Below are positions 26,202-34,856 of a DNA stretch of 64,000 nucleotides, in pieces. The notes under the pieces were generated by a model. The model saw only the letters and a list, made by a program, of their open reading frames with translations, did not search any database and was not told where the DNA came from. Made by a program: the position numbers and the translations under genes. Positions within the stretch are counted from its first letter, which is position 1. Each line of letters starts with the position of its first letter. Source of the stretch: Haloarcula marina (GTDB lineage Archaea > Halobacteriota > Halobacteria > Halobacteriales > Haloarculaceae); contig NZ_CP100404.1 in the NCBI RefSeq assembly GCF_024218775.1, forward strand, positions 372,001 through 436,000, read 5' to 3'.

Positions 26202-27434
26202 ATGAAGATTCGGCTGCTGGGCGGGGCCGACGAAATCGGCCGAAGCGCCGTCCTCGTCGACGACTCGCTCCTGCTCGACTACGGAATCGCGAGCGAGTCG
26301 CCCCCGCAGTATCCCGTCGGCGAGGTGGACCCCGACGCCGTCGTCGTCAGCCACGGCCACTTAGACCACGCGGGGGCGGTGCCGGCGCTGATGTCCAGCG
26401 GCGACCTCCCGCCGGTCCACTGGACGCCGCCGACCCGCGATTTGGCGACGACGCTCGCCGAGGACACGCTGAAGCTTCACGGGTCGACGCCGCGCTGTCC
26501 CTTTACCGACACGGACGTGCGCCGCCTCACGCAGGCGTCGGTGACCCACGGCTACGAGGAATCGTTCGAGGCCGCGGGCTACGAGGTGACGCTGTTCAAC
26601 GCGGGGCATATCCCGGGGAGCGCGCACGTCCTCGTCGACGACGGGGACATCCGGTTGCTCTATACGGGCGACTTCCACACCGGCGACCAGCGCCTCGTCG
26701 CGCCGTCGACTGCCCGCCCGGAGGCAGACGCGGTCATCTGTGAGTCGACGTATTCGGACGTGACTCACGAGGCCCGCGACAGGGTGGAAAAACGGTTCGC
26801 CGAGAGCCTGCAACAGACGGTGTGGCAGGGCGGCACCGTCGTGGTACCGGCGTTCGCCATCGGCCGGACGCAGGAGGCGATGTTGGTGTGTAACGCGCAC
26901 GACATCGACTGTTACGTGGACGGGATGGGCCAACGCGTCACCGAGCAGTTGAAGCGCCACCCCGAGTTTCTCCGGGACGCCGACGCCTTGCGGGGCGCGA
27001 CGTCGAGCACCCGGTTCGTGACGGGCCGAGACGGGCAACGGAGACGCATCGCCGAGCAGAATACGGTGATAATCACCACGTCGGGGATGCTCAACGGTGG
27101 CCCAGCGATGACCTACGTCCCCGCTATCCGCCACCACCCGACGAACAAGGTGGCCCTCACCGGGTATCAGGTAGAGGGGACGCCGGGCCGCGAACTCCTC
27201 GAGACGGGCAGTGCCGAACTCGACGGCCGGGTGATGCCGGTCAGCGCGCAGGTGGAACTGCACCAGTTCTCGGCGCACGCCGACCGCGAGGGGCTATTCG
27301 ACTTCCTCGATAGCTACCGGGAGGTGCCAGTCCTCGTCAACCACGGCGACCGGACGGGGGCCTTCGCCGGGGAACTCCGAGAAGACGGGTTCGCGGCGAG
27401 CGCGCCCGAACTCGGCGAGACGGTCCGGGTGTAA
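26202..27434 (+). CDS. beta-CASP metallo-beta-lactamase ribonuclease (aCPSF2-like)
   Basis: 410 residues. Metal site motifs: VVSHGHLDHAGAVPAL (motif 2, HxHxDH), NAGHIPGSAHVLVDDG (motif 3), YTGDFHTGD (motif 4), then beta-CASP motif A CESTYSD, motif B NAGHIPGSAH region, and motif C near GYQVEGTPGREL and HQFSAHADREGL. No KH domains at the N-terminus, so this is the short aCPSF2-like form rather than aCPSF1. Proteins of this group process or degrade RNA. It is divergent from the toxin-like gene and transcribed alone. Confidence 0.88.
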   Translation: MKIRLLGGADEIGRSAVLVDDSLLLDYGIASESPPQYPVGEVDPDAVVVSHGHLDHAGAVPALMSSGDLPPVHWTPPTRDLATTLAEDTLKLHGSTPRCPFTDTDVRRLTQASVTHGYEESFEAAGYEVTLFNAGHIPGSAHVLVDDGDIRLLYTGDFHTGDQRLVAPSTARPEADAVICESTYSDVTHEARDRVEKRFAESLQQTVWQGGTVVVPAFAIGRTQEAMLVCNAHDIDCYVDGMGQRVTEQLKRHPEFLRDADALRGATSSTRFVTGRDGQRRRIAEQNTVIITTSGMLNGGPAMTYVPAIRHHPTNKVALTGYQVEGTPGRELLETGSAELDGRVMPVSAQVELHQFSAHADREGLFDFLDSYREVPVLVNHGDRTGAFAGELREDGFAASAPELGETVRV

Positions 27435-27602
27435 TCAGTCGTCGGCCGCGTCGCGGGTCTTCAGCCACTCGTCCAGTAAGTCGCGGATGGCGGCGTCGCG
27501 GTTGTCGCGGTGGTCCGCGAACGCCTTCTCGTCGACTGCCTCGAGCACCGCTTCGTCCAGTTCGATTTCGACCGCTTCGAGGTCGAGATATGCCTCGTCC
27601 AT
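27435..27602 (-). CDS. small ribbon-helix-helix-like protein
   Basis: 55 residues, acidic: MDEAYLDLEAVEIELDEAVLE and then KAFADHRDNRDAAIRDLLDEWL. The pattern of one strand (VEIELD) followed by two helices, with a hydrophobic x3-x4 spacing in the second, fits ribbon-helix-helix DNA-binding proteins or antitoxins. No toxin partner is next to it: the neighbouring gene is the nuclease, convergent and abutting its stop. Confidence 0.6.
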   Translation of the reverse strand: MDEAYLDLEAVEIELDEAVLEAVDEKAFADHRDNRDAAIRDLLDEWLKTRDAADD

Positions 27603-27684
27603 CAGATTCGAACCGTGGGTGTCCGCGGGTAAATACCCTCGTCAGACGGGTGTCGGGCGTTCGTGTGACGCGGCCGAAACCGCC

Positions 27685-28458
27685 TTACTCGCCGACCGCT
27701 GGGACGGCGTAACAGCCGGTTCCGACCACGACGAAGCCGTAGCCACCGTCACGAAGCGCGCGTGCCGTCGCGGCCGGAACGGTCAGGTCGCCATCGTCAT
27801 GGCGGGCCGCCTCGACGGCGTCGCGGTGGGTTCCATCGAGTTCGAGTCCCGCGACCGTCGGGCACGCGTCGCTCTCGCCGTCGACCCGTTCGAGGACACG
27901 CACTCGCTGGGTCGGGAAGTCGGCATGTCGCGTCTGTTCGAAGGCGTACTCGGTCCCGTCGTACGCCAGCACCGTTCCGTTCGGGCGATAGCCGCCCTCG
28001 GTCGAGTCGAACGCGTACTCGCCGAGCTCGATGCCACGAACCACGGCCGCGCGGTCTTCGGCGGGCAGCGCGGACACCGGGACGACCGTGTCGTTGCCCG
28101 CGTCGGTGACCGGGGTCACGTCGTACGTGTTCTCGTAGCCGCCGCCGCGAACCGCGTCGGTGACGGCGTAGGGCGTCCCGTCGACGGTGAGGCAGTCGAA
28201 GGCGGCCACTGGGCCCCACCAGTGACCGTCGCCCGCCGTCGTCGGGGCGTCGGCGGCGCTCGACCGGAGTGCGTCGGCCGCCGCGGGGAGCAGTCCGACC
28301 GTCGCGTCTGCGGGTACGCGTTCGGGTGGCGTCGGCGTGAGCGCGACCGGTGCGGGGGTCGCCGTGGTGGTCGGCGTCGCCGCGTCGCCGCCGAACTCGG
28401 CACAGCCACCGACCGCGACGGCCGCGAGCGACGCGAGGAAGGCGCGTCTGGAGGACAC
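27685..28458 (-). CDS. Tat-exported lipoprotein
   Basis: 257 residues. The N-terminus SSRRAFLASLAAVAVGGCAE combines a twin-arginine motif with a lipobox (VGGC), so export is by Tat and the cysteine is lipidated, the usual haloarchaeal arrangement. A Thr/Pro-rich linker (ATPTTTATPAPVALTPTPP) follows, then a soluble domain with three or four cysteines. The function is unknown. It is divergent from queD. Confidence 0.8.
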   Translation of the reverse strand: MSSRRAFLASLAAVAVGGCAEFGGDAATPTTTATPAPVALTPTPPERVPADATVGLLPAAADALRSSAADAPTTAGDGHWWGPVAAFDCLTVDGTPYAVTDAVRGGGYENTYDVTPVTDAGNDTVVPVSALPAEDRAAVVRGIELGEYAFDSTEGGYRPNGTVLAYDGTEYAFEQTRHADFPTQRVRVLERVDGESDACPTVAGLELDGTHRDAVEAARHDDGDLTVPAATARALRDGGYGFVVVGTGCYAVPAVGE

Positions 28459-28516
28459 GGTTCGGGAATCGATGGCTCGCGGTAAGTGCCTTCTCGTGAA
28501 CCGAGCGGTTCCGAGC

Positions 28517-28525
28517 GACTTATTG
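28517..28525 (+). promoter_or_regulatory. TATA-like box of the queDEC operon
   Basis: GACTTATTG lies about 23-31 bases upstream of the queD ATG at 28548 and suits a leaderless operon transcript. Confidence 0.45.
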
Positions 28526-28547
28526 CCACCTCTGATAATCTCTGGAT

Positions 28548-28997
28548 ATGTCTCAGGGAATATCGCCGATAGAGGACCCGGTCGCCAGCGCCGGTGAGCG
28601 CGAACTGGTCGTCGGCGGGGACCGGCCGATTCGCATCTCGGCGGGCCACCGCCTCATGCACCACGACGGGAAGTGTTCCCGCCCTCACGGGCACAACTAC
28701 GAGGTGAGCGTCCGCATCACCGGCGAGTTGACCGCGGAGGGGTGGGTCGTCGACAAGGGCGACGTGACGAGCGTCATCGACGAGTGGGACCACCGCTTCC
28801 TCGTCGAAGACGGCGACCCCCTGATAGCGGCCTTCGAGGACAGCGGCGACGGCGACGCCCTCGTCGTCCTCCCACACCCGCCGACGGCGGAGGTGATGGC
28901 GGCGACGCTGGAACACCGACTCGGCGAGCGCCTCCCGGACACCGTCTCGGACGTGTCCGTCACCGTCAGCGAGACGAGCGAACTCTGTACGCGCTGA
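28548..28997 (+). CDS. queD: 6-carboxy-5,6,7,8-tetrahydropterin synthase
   Basis: 149 residues. Converts 7,8-dihydroneopterin triphosphate to 6-carboxytetrahydropterin, the second step toward preQ0, the precursor of archaeosine in tRNA. Zinc ligands H34, H47 and H49 (SAGHRLMHHD, RPHGHNYEVSV) and the catalytic C43 (GKCSRPHGHN) are present, as is the KGDVTSVIDEWDHRFL segment. Its stop overlaps the queE start in TGATG, indicating translational coupling. Confidence 0.95.
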   Translation: MSQGISPIEDPVASAGERELVVGGDRPIRISAGHRLMHHDGKCSRPHGHNYEVSVRITGELTAEGWVVDKGDVTSVIDEWDHRFLVEDGDPLIAAFEDSGDGDALVVLPHPPTAEVMAATLEHRLGERLPDTVSDVSVTVSETSELCTR

Positions 28998-29761
28998 TGC
29001 CCGTCGCCAGCGACGCCGACGGCCTCGGACAAGCCGAGGATGGCGACCTCCCCATCAACGAACTGTTCTGCTCCCTGCAGGGCGAGGGCCGACTCGCGGG
29101 CGTCCCCTCCGTGTTCGTCCGCACGAGCGGTTGTAACCTCCGGTGCTGGTTCTGTGACTCCTATCACACCTCGTGGGAACCCAGCGGGGAGTGGCAGTGC
29201 GTCGAGGAAATCGTGGCCGCAGTTGAGGAGTACGACGCCGACCACGTCGTCCTGACGGGCGGCGAACCGCTGGTCCACGACGCCAGCGTCGACCTCCTCG
29301 ACGCGCTGGACGGCCGGGGCTACCACACCACCGTCGAGACGAACGGGACCATCTTTCGCGAGGCACCTATCGACCTCGCGAGCGTCAGCCCGAAACTCGC
29401 CACCAGTACGCCGACCGCGGAGCGCGACCCGAAAGGCGAGGGCGAGTGGGCCGACCGCCACGAGGACCGACGCCTGGACGTGCCGACGCTCGCGGCCCTC
29501 GTCGACGCCTACGAGACGCAACTGAAGTTCGTCGTCACCGGCCCCGAAGACATGGCCGAAATAGAACGGCTCGTCTCGCGCGTGCGGGACGCCGCCGACA
29601 CGCCGCTTCACGACCAGCAGGTCCTCCTGATGCCCGAGGGACAGACCCGTACCGAACTCGAAACCACCCGGAGCGTCGTCGCTGACCTCGCGTTGGAGTA
29701 CGGCTATCGCTACACGCCGCGGCTCCACGTGGACCTCTGGAACGACGCGCCCGGGACCTGA
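28997..29761 (+). CDS. queE: 7-carboxy-7-deazaguanine synthase (radical SAM)
   Basis: 254 residues. Radical-SAM rearrangement of 6-carboxytetrahydropterin to 7-carboxy-7-deazaguanine. The N-terminal INELFCSLQGEGRLAGVPSV is the family signature, and the iron-sulfur motif CNLRCWFCDS is C-x3-C-x2-C. The glycine motif VLTGGEPLVHD and VETNG follow. The start ATG 28997 overlaps the queD stop codon. It is the middle gene of queD-queE-queC. Confidence 0.95.
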   Translation: MPVASDADGLGQAEDGDLPINELFCSLQGEGRLAGVPSVFVRTSGCNLRCWFCDSYHTSWEPSGEWQCVEEIVAAVEEYDADHVVLTGGEPLVHDASVDLLDALDGRGYHTTVETNGTIFREAPIDLASVSPKLATSTPTAERDPKGEGEWADRHEDRRLDVPTLAALVDAYETQLKFVVTGPEDMAEIERLVSRVRDAADTPLHDQQVLLMPEGQTRTELETTRSVVADLALEYGYRYTPRLHVDLWNDAPGT

Positions 29762-29777
29762 CCACCGACACCAACTC

Positions 29778-30485
29778 ATGACCGACGACTCACGCGCCGT
29801 CGTCCTCGCCTCCGGCGGGATGGACAGCGCCACGGCGGCTTACGAGGCACAGGCACGCGGGTACGACCACCTGTATCTGCTCCACACCAGTTACGGGCAG
29901 AACACCGAACAGCGCGAGTACGAGTGTGCGGACGCGCTGGCCGAGTCGGTCGACGCGGCCGACTTCTGTCACGTCGAGACGAGTCATCTCCGGCAAATCG
30001 GCGGGTCGTCGCTGACCGACGACGAGATGGCCGTCGCCGAGGCCGACACCGACAGCGACGAGATTCCCAGTTCCTACGTCCCCTTCCGGAACGCGAACCT
30101 GCTGTCGATGGCCGTCTCCTACGCTGAGGCCAACGACTGCGGGGCCGTCTTCATCGGCGCACACAGCGAGGATTTCTCCGGCTATCCGGACTGTCGACCC
30201 GCCTTCTTCGAGGCGTTCCAGCGGGTGGTCGACGTGGGGACGAAACCCGAGACGGATATCACGCTGGTCGCGCCGTTCGTCGAGTGGTCGAAGACGGACA
30301 TCGCCGAGCGCGGACTGGAACTGGGAGTTCCCTACGGGGAGACGTGGAGTTGCTACCGCAGCGACGAACCCGCCTGCGGGACCTGTGACGCCTGCGCGTT
30401 CCGCCTCGAAGCGTTCCAGCGCCTCGGCGAACGGGACCCGATAGCGTACGAGACGCGCCCGGATTACACCGCTCAGTCCTCGTAA
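29778..30485 (+). CDS. queC: 7-cyano-7-deazaguanine synthase
   Basis: 235 residues. ATP-dependent conversion of 7-carboxy-7-deazaguanine to preQ0. The pyrophosphatase P-loop is [17 protein letters not shown]. The substrate segment [19 protein letters not shown] and the zinc cysteines near the C-terminus ([19 protein letters not shown]) are present. The last 13 bases overlap the 3' end of the convergent mgsA gene. preQ0 then goes to arcTGT for archaeosine in tRNA. Confidence 0.95.
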   Translation: MTDDSRAVVLASGGMDSATAAYEAQARGYDHLYLLHTSYGQNTEQREYECADALAESVDAADFCHVETSHLRQIGGSSLTDDEMAVAEADTDSDEIPSSYVPFRNANLLSMAVSYAEANDCGAVFIGAHSEDFSGYPDCRPAFFEAFQRVVDVGTKPETDITLVAPFVEWSKTDIAERGLELGVPYGETWSCYRSDEPACGTCDACAFRLEAFQRLGERDPIAYETRPDYTAQSS

Positions 30486-30853
30486 TCGGCGACGAGGCCG
30501 TCGAGGACGTACTCGGCGGAGGTGCGCGTCGTCGCCAGCGGCACGTCGTGCACGTCACAGATTCGCAACAGCGCGGAGATGTCGGGTTCGTGCGGTTGGG
30601 CGGTCAAGGGGTCCCGAAGGAAAATGATGCCGTCCATCCGGTCCTCGGCGACCAGCGCGCCGATTTGGGTGTCGCCGCCGAGCGGGCCGCTCTGCTTGCG
30701 GTCGATATCGAGACTCGTCTCGTCCATGATGCGCTGGCCGGTCGTTCCGGTGCCGACGAGGTCGAACCGGGCGAGTTCGTCCTCGTAGTCCCGCACGAGG
30801 TCGATCATCTCCGGCTTCTCGTCGTCGTGCGCGATGAGTGCCACGCGAGTCAT
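30473..30853 (-). CDS. mgsA: methylglyoxal synthase
   Basis: 126 residues from ATG 30853 ([16 protein letters not shown]). It converts dihydroxyacetone phosphate to methylglyoxal and phosphate. Family motifs are the opening LIAHD, the GTGTTGQRI phosphate loop, [12 protein letters not shown], and the catalytic aspartate region [16 protein letters not shown]. In halophilic archaea this bypass is thought to relieve phosphate-sugar stress. It shares 13 bases with queC at the 3' ends. Confidence 0.92.
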   Translation of the reverse strand: MTRVALIAHDDEKPEMIDLVRDYEDELARFDLVGTGTTGQRIMDETSLDIDRKQSGPLGGDTQIGALVAEDRMDGIIFLRDPLTAQPHEPDISALLRICDVHDVPLATTRTSAEYVLDGLVADYED

Positions 30854-30892
30854 GTCCCCCACGACACGGCCCGACGGGAAAGAGATACCGCC

Positions 30893-31165
30893 CTACGCGA
30901 CGGTCACGTCGTTCTCGGCGGTGACGGTCACGTCGTGACCCTCCACCTCGAACGTAATCGACTCGGACTCACCCTCGCCCACCACGGCCCGCAGGTCCGC
31001 CTCGTCGACGTAGGACGCGATGGCGTCCACATCCGCCTCGGTGAGGGGGGTTTCCCGAAGCACCGCCGCGGTGATGACGTCGTCGGCGGGTTCGGGACTG
31101 ACCCACTCCTCGTCGCCTTCCGGGTCGCCCGGAAGCATGTACACTGTGCCGTCCTCGGAGTTCAT
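30893..31165 (-). CDS. HalOD1-like small protein
   Basis: 90 residues, acidic. The core resembles the haloarchaeal output domain HalOD1: a helical segment ADDVITAAVLRETPLTEADVDAIASYVDEADL followed by the beta hairpin ITFEVEGHDVTVTAENDVTV. No sensor is attached. HalOD1 proteins are abundant in haloarchaea and thought to act in signalling, but without a known mechanism. It is upstream of mgsA on the same strand, 39 bases apart. Confidence 0.6.
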   Translation of the reverse strand: MNSEDGTVYMLPGDPEGDEEWVSPEPADDVITAAVLRETPLTEADVDAIASYVDEADLRAVVGEGESESITFEVEGHDVTVTAENDVTVA

Positions 31166-31234
31166 ACCAGTCGATACTTCAGCGGAGGTAATAACGGGGC
31201 AGGCGTGGTTTCAGAACGTGAAACAACCGGCAGG

Positions 31235-31882
31235 TCACCGGTAGCGGGACCGGACGCGGGGCTGTGCCGGTTCGGCGAGCGTGTTCGAGACGAGCGTCTG
31301 TGTCCCCCGCCGAAGCCGTTCTGAGGCGGCCTGACTGGAGATGCCAAGTGCCGTCGCGAGGTCCGAGAGCGACGCGTCCCGGGGGACGGTGAAGTAGCCC
31401 CGCTCCAGCGCGAGCATGAGCACTTCGCGCTGTGGGTCGGTCAGCCCGAAGTCGTGGTCTCCCTCTTCGTCGATTGCGCGCACGTCCACGTCGAAGCCGT
31501 CCGCGACGAGGGCGTCGCGGAAACTGAGCACGTCGCTCCGGTCGGGGAACCGCGCCCGGACCGTCCAGTGGTCGTCGGCCAGTGACGCGCGGAGCAACGC
31601 CCCGTCGGCGGTGAGGAGGGCGCGGCCGACGCTCGAAAGCGGCGGGTCCGTCGTGTTCAGGACGTACCAGTGGCCGCCCGCTTCCGCCCCGGTGTACGAC
31701 TGTCGGGTGAGGCTGTCGTCCGCCGCCAGCGCCTCGTCTATCTCGGACTTCGCATCGTGGTCGACCCAGACGACGGCGCGACACCCCGTTTCGGTACACT
31801 GCAGTTCGTCGAGGACAACGTCCGTCACCACGTCGGCGAGGGGGTGAAGGAACGCTGACTCGAATTGAAACTCAACCATCAT
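31235..31882 (-). CDS. HTH-10 (bacterio-opsin activator type) transcriptional regulator
   Basis: 215 residues with an N-terminal sensor-like domain (about 1-150) and a C-terminal HTH-10 domain starting GLTDPQREVLMLALERGYF. The helix-turn-helix is LSDLATALGISSQAASERLRRG. It is similar in plan to the gene at 4148-4813. A strong TATA box at 31904-31913 places the start at the first of two adjacent ATGs. Its targets are unknown. Confidence 0.9.
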   Translation of the reverse strand: MMVEFQFESAFLHPLADVVTDVVLDELQCTETGCRAVVWVDHDAKSEIDEALAADDSLTRQSYTGAEAGGHWYVLNTTDPPLSSVGRALLTADGALLRASLADDHWTVRARFPDRSDVLSFRDALVADGFDVDVRAIDEEGDHDFGLTDPQREVLMLALERGYFTVPRDASLSDLATALGISSQAASERLRRGTQTLVSNTLAEPAQPRVRSRYR

Positions 31883-31903
31883 GATTGGAGTACCGTCCGG
31901 GGG

Positions 31904-31913
31904 TTATATAAAG
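31904..31913 (-). promoter_or_regulatory. TATA box of the HTH-10 gene
   Basis: TTTATATAAC on the minus strand, 22-31 bases upstream of ATG 31882. It is a near-ideal archaeal TATA element for a leaderless message. Confidence 0.7.
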
Positions 31914-32073
31914 CTCTGCCAGCGGTACTCGGAATCGGTGCGGGAGAGGCGACCCGTTCGAGTGACTGTCAGAGGCACACCCGGGGCGCTCCCGAAACAC
32001 CAAGTGGTATTACGGGAGAATACAAAATAAATCTATTTGATAGCTCGATGAGAGAAGTCGCTCGGCAACGCGC

Positions 32074-32538
32074 TCAGTCGAGATTCTCGCGCTGGTAGGA
32101 CCCCTCGTAGGTCCCCGCGTGGGCCGCCTCGGCGAGGACGAGTTGCGCGATTCGCGCGCCGCGTTCCAGTTCGATGGGGTGGTGGACCTCCAGCAGTCCC
32201 TCGCCGCGGCCCTCGTAGCCGGCGTCCCACACCGCCGTATCCAGCATACAGGAATTTCGGAGCAGGGACGAGCGCGGGTAGAGGAAGCCGACGTGCCCCT
32301 CCGGAATGACCACGCGGTCGGCGTATTCGACGACGTAGCCACCCCGGTCCAGCGAGTACATGCCGTCCTCGGCGTCGAGTTCCCGACGCTCGCCGACGGT
32401 CTTCCCACCCCGTTCGATACGGCCCGGTTCGACCTGTTCGAACACCGCGCCAAGCGTCAGGTCGACGCCGTTCGGTTGCACCTGTGCGTCTCGCACGTCA
32501 CCGAGTTTGTCGGCGACGAACTCCCCGCTCTTGAACAT
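32074..32538 (-). CDS. dut: deoxyuridine 5'-triphosphate nucleotidohydrolase (Dcd/Dut family)
   Basis: 154 residues from ATG 32538 (MFKSGEFVADKLGDV). It hydrolyses dUTP to dUMP and pyrophosphate, keeping uracil out of DNA. Conserved blocks are QVQPNGVDLTLG, VGFLYPRSSLLRNSC (the phosphate-binding RSS motif) and LDTAVWDAGYEGRG, followed by ELERGARIAQLVL. It is shorter than dCTP deaminase and has TAVWDAGY, matching the archaeal monofunctional Dut group, although deaminase activity cannot be excluded. The open frame continuing upstream through aconitase is spurious. Confidence 0.88.
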   Translation of the reverse strand: MFKSGEFVADKLGDVRDAQVQPNGVDLTLGAVFEQVEPGRIERGGKTVGERRELDAEDGMYSLDRGGYVVEYADRVVIPEGHVGFLYPRSSLLRNSCMLDTAVWDAGYEGRGEGLLEVHHPIELERGARIAQLVLAEAAHAGTYEGSYQRENLD

Positions 32539-32644
32539 GGGAAGGCATGGACACCCCACAGCGAAAACATTGCTGTTCGTTCGATACGGCTCGAAACCGG
32601 GCGACGGCAGTAACGATTGGTGAAAAATAGGGTGGAATACGCGG

Positions 32645-32651
32645 GATTTAT
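32645..32651 (+). promoter_or_regulatory. TATA box of the aconitase gene
   Basis: ATTTATA, 29-35 bases upstream of the ATG at 32680. It supports that start over the open-frame extension to 32617. Confidence 0.65.
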
Positions 32652-32679
32652 ACGCTCGCACCGTCCACGTTCGGACGTT

Positions 32680-34653
32680 ATGGGACAGACGCTCACGGAA
32701 AAGATTCTCGACGACCATCTCGTCGAAGGGGAGCTGACACCCGGCGAAGAGATCGGCATCGAGATCGACCAGGTGCTCACACAGGACACGACCGGTACGC
32801 TCGTTTGGCTGCAGTTCGAGGCTCTCGGCCTCGAAGAGGTCCAGACGGAACTGGCCGCCCAGTACTGTGACCACCAGACCTACCAGTTCGACTTCAAGAA
32901 CACGGACGACCACCGCTTCCTCCGCTCGGCCGCGGGGACGTTCGGCGCGCACTTCTCCCGTCCCGGCAACGGTATCTGCCACAACGTCCACAAGGAGAAC
33001 TTCGCCGCGCCCGGCAAGACGATGCTCGGGTCGGACTCCCACACGCCGACCCCCGGTGGCCTCGGCGAACTCGCTATCGGGTCCGGTGGCCTCGACGTGG
33101 CCGTCGCGATGGGCGGCGGCGCCTACTACATCGACATGCCGGAAGTCGTCAACGTCCGCCTCGAAGGCGAACTGCCCGAGTGGGCCACCGCCAAGGACGT
33201 CATCCTCGAGCTGCTCCGTCGCCTGTCGGTCAAGGGCGGCGTCGGCAAGGTGCTCGAATACACCGGCCCCGGCGTCGAGACGCTGACCGTCCCCGAGCGG
33301 ACCACTATCACCAACATGGGCACCGAACTCGGTGCTACCTCCTCGATATTCCCGACCGACGAGCAGACCGAGGACTACCTCTCCCGCCTCGGCCGCGAGG
33401 ACGAGTTCGTCGAAATCGGCCCCGACGAGGACGCCGAGTACGACGACGAAATCGTCGTCGACCTCTCGGACCTCGAACCGCTCATCGCCGAACCGTCGAT
33501 GCCCGACAAGGTCGTGCCGGTCAGCGAGGTCGAGGGCGTCGACGTCGAGCAGGTCATCATCGGCTCCTGTACGAACGGTGCCTACGAGGACATCCTCCCG
33601 TCCGCGAAGATGCTCGAAGGGCGTAACATCGACAAGAAGACCGAGATGATCGTCGCACCCGGTTCGAAGGTCGCCTCCGAGATGCTGGCCCGACAGGGCT
33701 GGACCGCGGAGATGATGGCCGCCGGCGTCAACTTCTCCGAGGCGACGTGTGGTGCCTGTATCGGCATCGGCCACGTCCCGGCTTCGGATTCGGTCTCCCT
33801 GCGGACCTTCAACCGCAACTTCGAGGGTCGCTCCGGTATCGAGGACGACAACGTCTACCTCTGCTCGCCGGAAGTCGCCACCGCGGCCGCCCTCGCCGGC
33901 GAAATCGTCGACCCGCGCAACCTCGCCGAGGAACTCGGCGACCTCGAAGCGCCCGGTCTGGAGATGCCCGACGAGTACATCGGCAACTCCGAATCGGACC
34001 TCATCGCCCCCGACGAGGCCGTCGACGACGACCTCATCAAGGGCCCGAACATCGGCGACGTCCCGCTGAAGGACCCGCTCGAGACCGAAGTCGGCGGTGA
34101 AGCCCTCCTCAAGATGGAGGACAACATCACCACCGACCACATCATCCCGGCCACCCAGGACATCCTGATGTACCGGTCGAACATCCCGAAGCTCTCGGAG
34201 TTCACGCTCTCGCGCGTCGACGACACGTTCGCAGAGCGCGCGCTCGAATCCGACGGCGGCGTCCTCGTCGCAGGCGAGAACTACGGACAGGGCTCCTCGC
34301 GTGAACACGCGGCCCTCTGTCCGATGTACCTGGGCATCGAAGCCGTCTGTGCCCAGAGCTTCGCCCGCATCCACAAGGCGAACCTGTTCAACTTCGGTAT
34401 CGTCCCCCTCGAAATCGACGAGGACACTTACGAGAAGATCGAGCAGGGCGACGACATCCAGATCGTCGACGACGTCGCCGAGGCCGTCCGCTCCGGGCAG
34501 GAAGAGTTCACCATCCGGATCAACGACGACTGGGAAGCGACCGCAGCGCTCGACGCCTCCGAGCGAGAGCGCGAAATCCTCGCCGCCGGTGGCAAACTGT
34601 CGCACACGAAGGCCCAGCACGAAGAGGGCGGCGCCGCACCCGCCGACGACTAA
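32680..34653 (+). CDS. acnA: aconitate hydratase
   Basis: 657 residues. Interconverts citrate and isocitrate in the TCA cycle. The [4Fe-4S] ligands are visible as GSCTNGAYED and ATCGACIGIGH (C-x2-C). The substrate loop GSDSHTPTPGG and the swivelling-domain active-site serine loop GENYGQGSSREHA are present. It is of the compact archaeal/homoaconitase-like type rather than the 900-residue bacterial AcnA type. Codon use is very strongly biased, as expected for an abundant central enzyme. Monocistronic, with its own TATA box. Confidence 0.95.
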   Translation: MGQTLTEKILDDHLVEGELTPGEEIGIEIDQVLTQDTTGTLVWLQFEALGLEEVQTELAAQYCDHQTYQFDFKNTDDHRFLRSAAGTFGAHFSRPGNGICHNVHKENFAAPGKTMLGSDSHTPTPGGLGELAIGSGGLDVAVAMGGGAYYIDMPEVVNVRLEGELPEWATAKDVILELLRRLSVKGGVGKVLEYTGPGVETLTVPERTTITNMGTELGATSSIFPTDEQTEDYLSRLGREDEFVEIGPDEDAEYDDEIVVDLSDLEPLIAEPSMPDKVVPVSEVEGVDVEQVIIGSCTNGAYEDILPSAKMLEGRNIDKKTEMIVAPGSKVASEMLARQGWTAEMMAAGVNFSEATCGACIGIGHVPASDSVSLRTFNRNFEGRSGIEDDNVYLCSPEVATAAALAGEIVDPRNLAEELGDLEAPGLEMPDEYIGNSESDLIAPDEAVDDDLIKGPNIGDVPLKDPLETEVGGEALLKMEDNITTDHIIPATQDILMYRSNIPKLSEFTLSRVDDTFAERALESDGGVLVAGENYGQGSSREHAALCPMYLGIEAVCAQSFARIHKANLFNFGIVPLEIDEDTYEKIEQGDDIQIVDDVAEAVRSGQEEFTIRINDDWEATAALDASEREREILAAGGKLSHTKAQHEEGGAAPADD

Positions 34654-34856
34654 TCGACGGCCGCGACCCGCGAAAAGCACGGTTCCGACGGCGGCTTTCG
34701 CCGTGTGACGGACGAACCTCGTTTTCTTTCGCTCCGTCTCGTGAGCGACTGCGACCCGCACTGAACCGAACGAGCCGGAGCACGTCGTTCTTCCTCGGGT
34801 GGCCGGCCGGCGCTCGGATTCGTTTGACGGTCGGTGGTGCGTGGCCCCGGGCCGTC

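Noticed and set aside
27435-27602. Toxin-antitoxin pair involving the ribbon-helix-helix protein
   Set aside because: No partner toxin gene is adjacent. The neighbour on one side is a housekeeping-type RNA nuclease and on the other a lipoprotein.
32074-34761. An 895-residue open frame on the minus strand covering aconitase
   Set aside because: Only its last 154 codons (dut) show family motifs. The rest is antisense to a clearly real aconitase; high GC makes long open frames on the opposite strand common.
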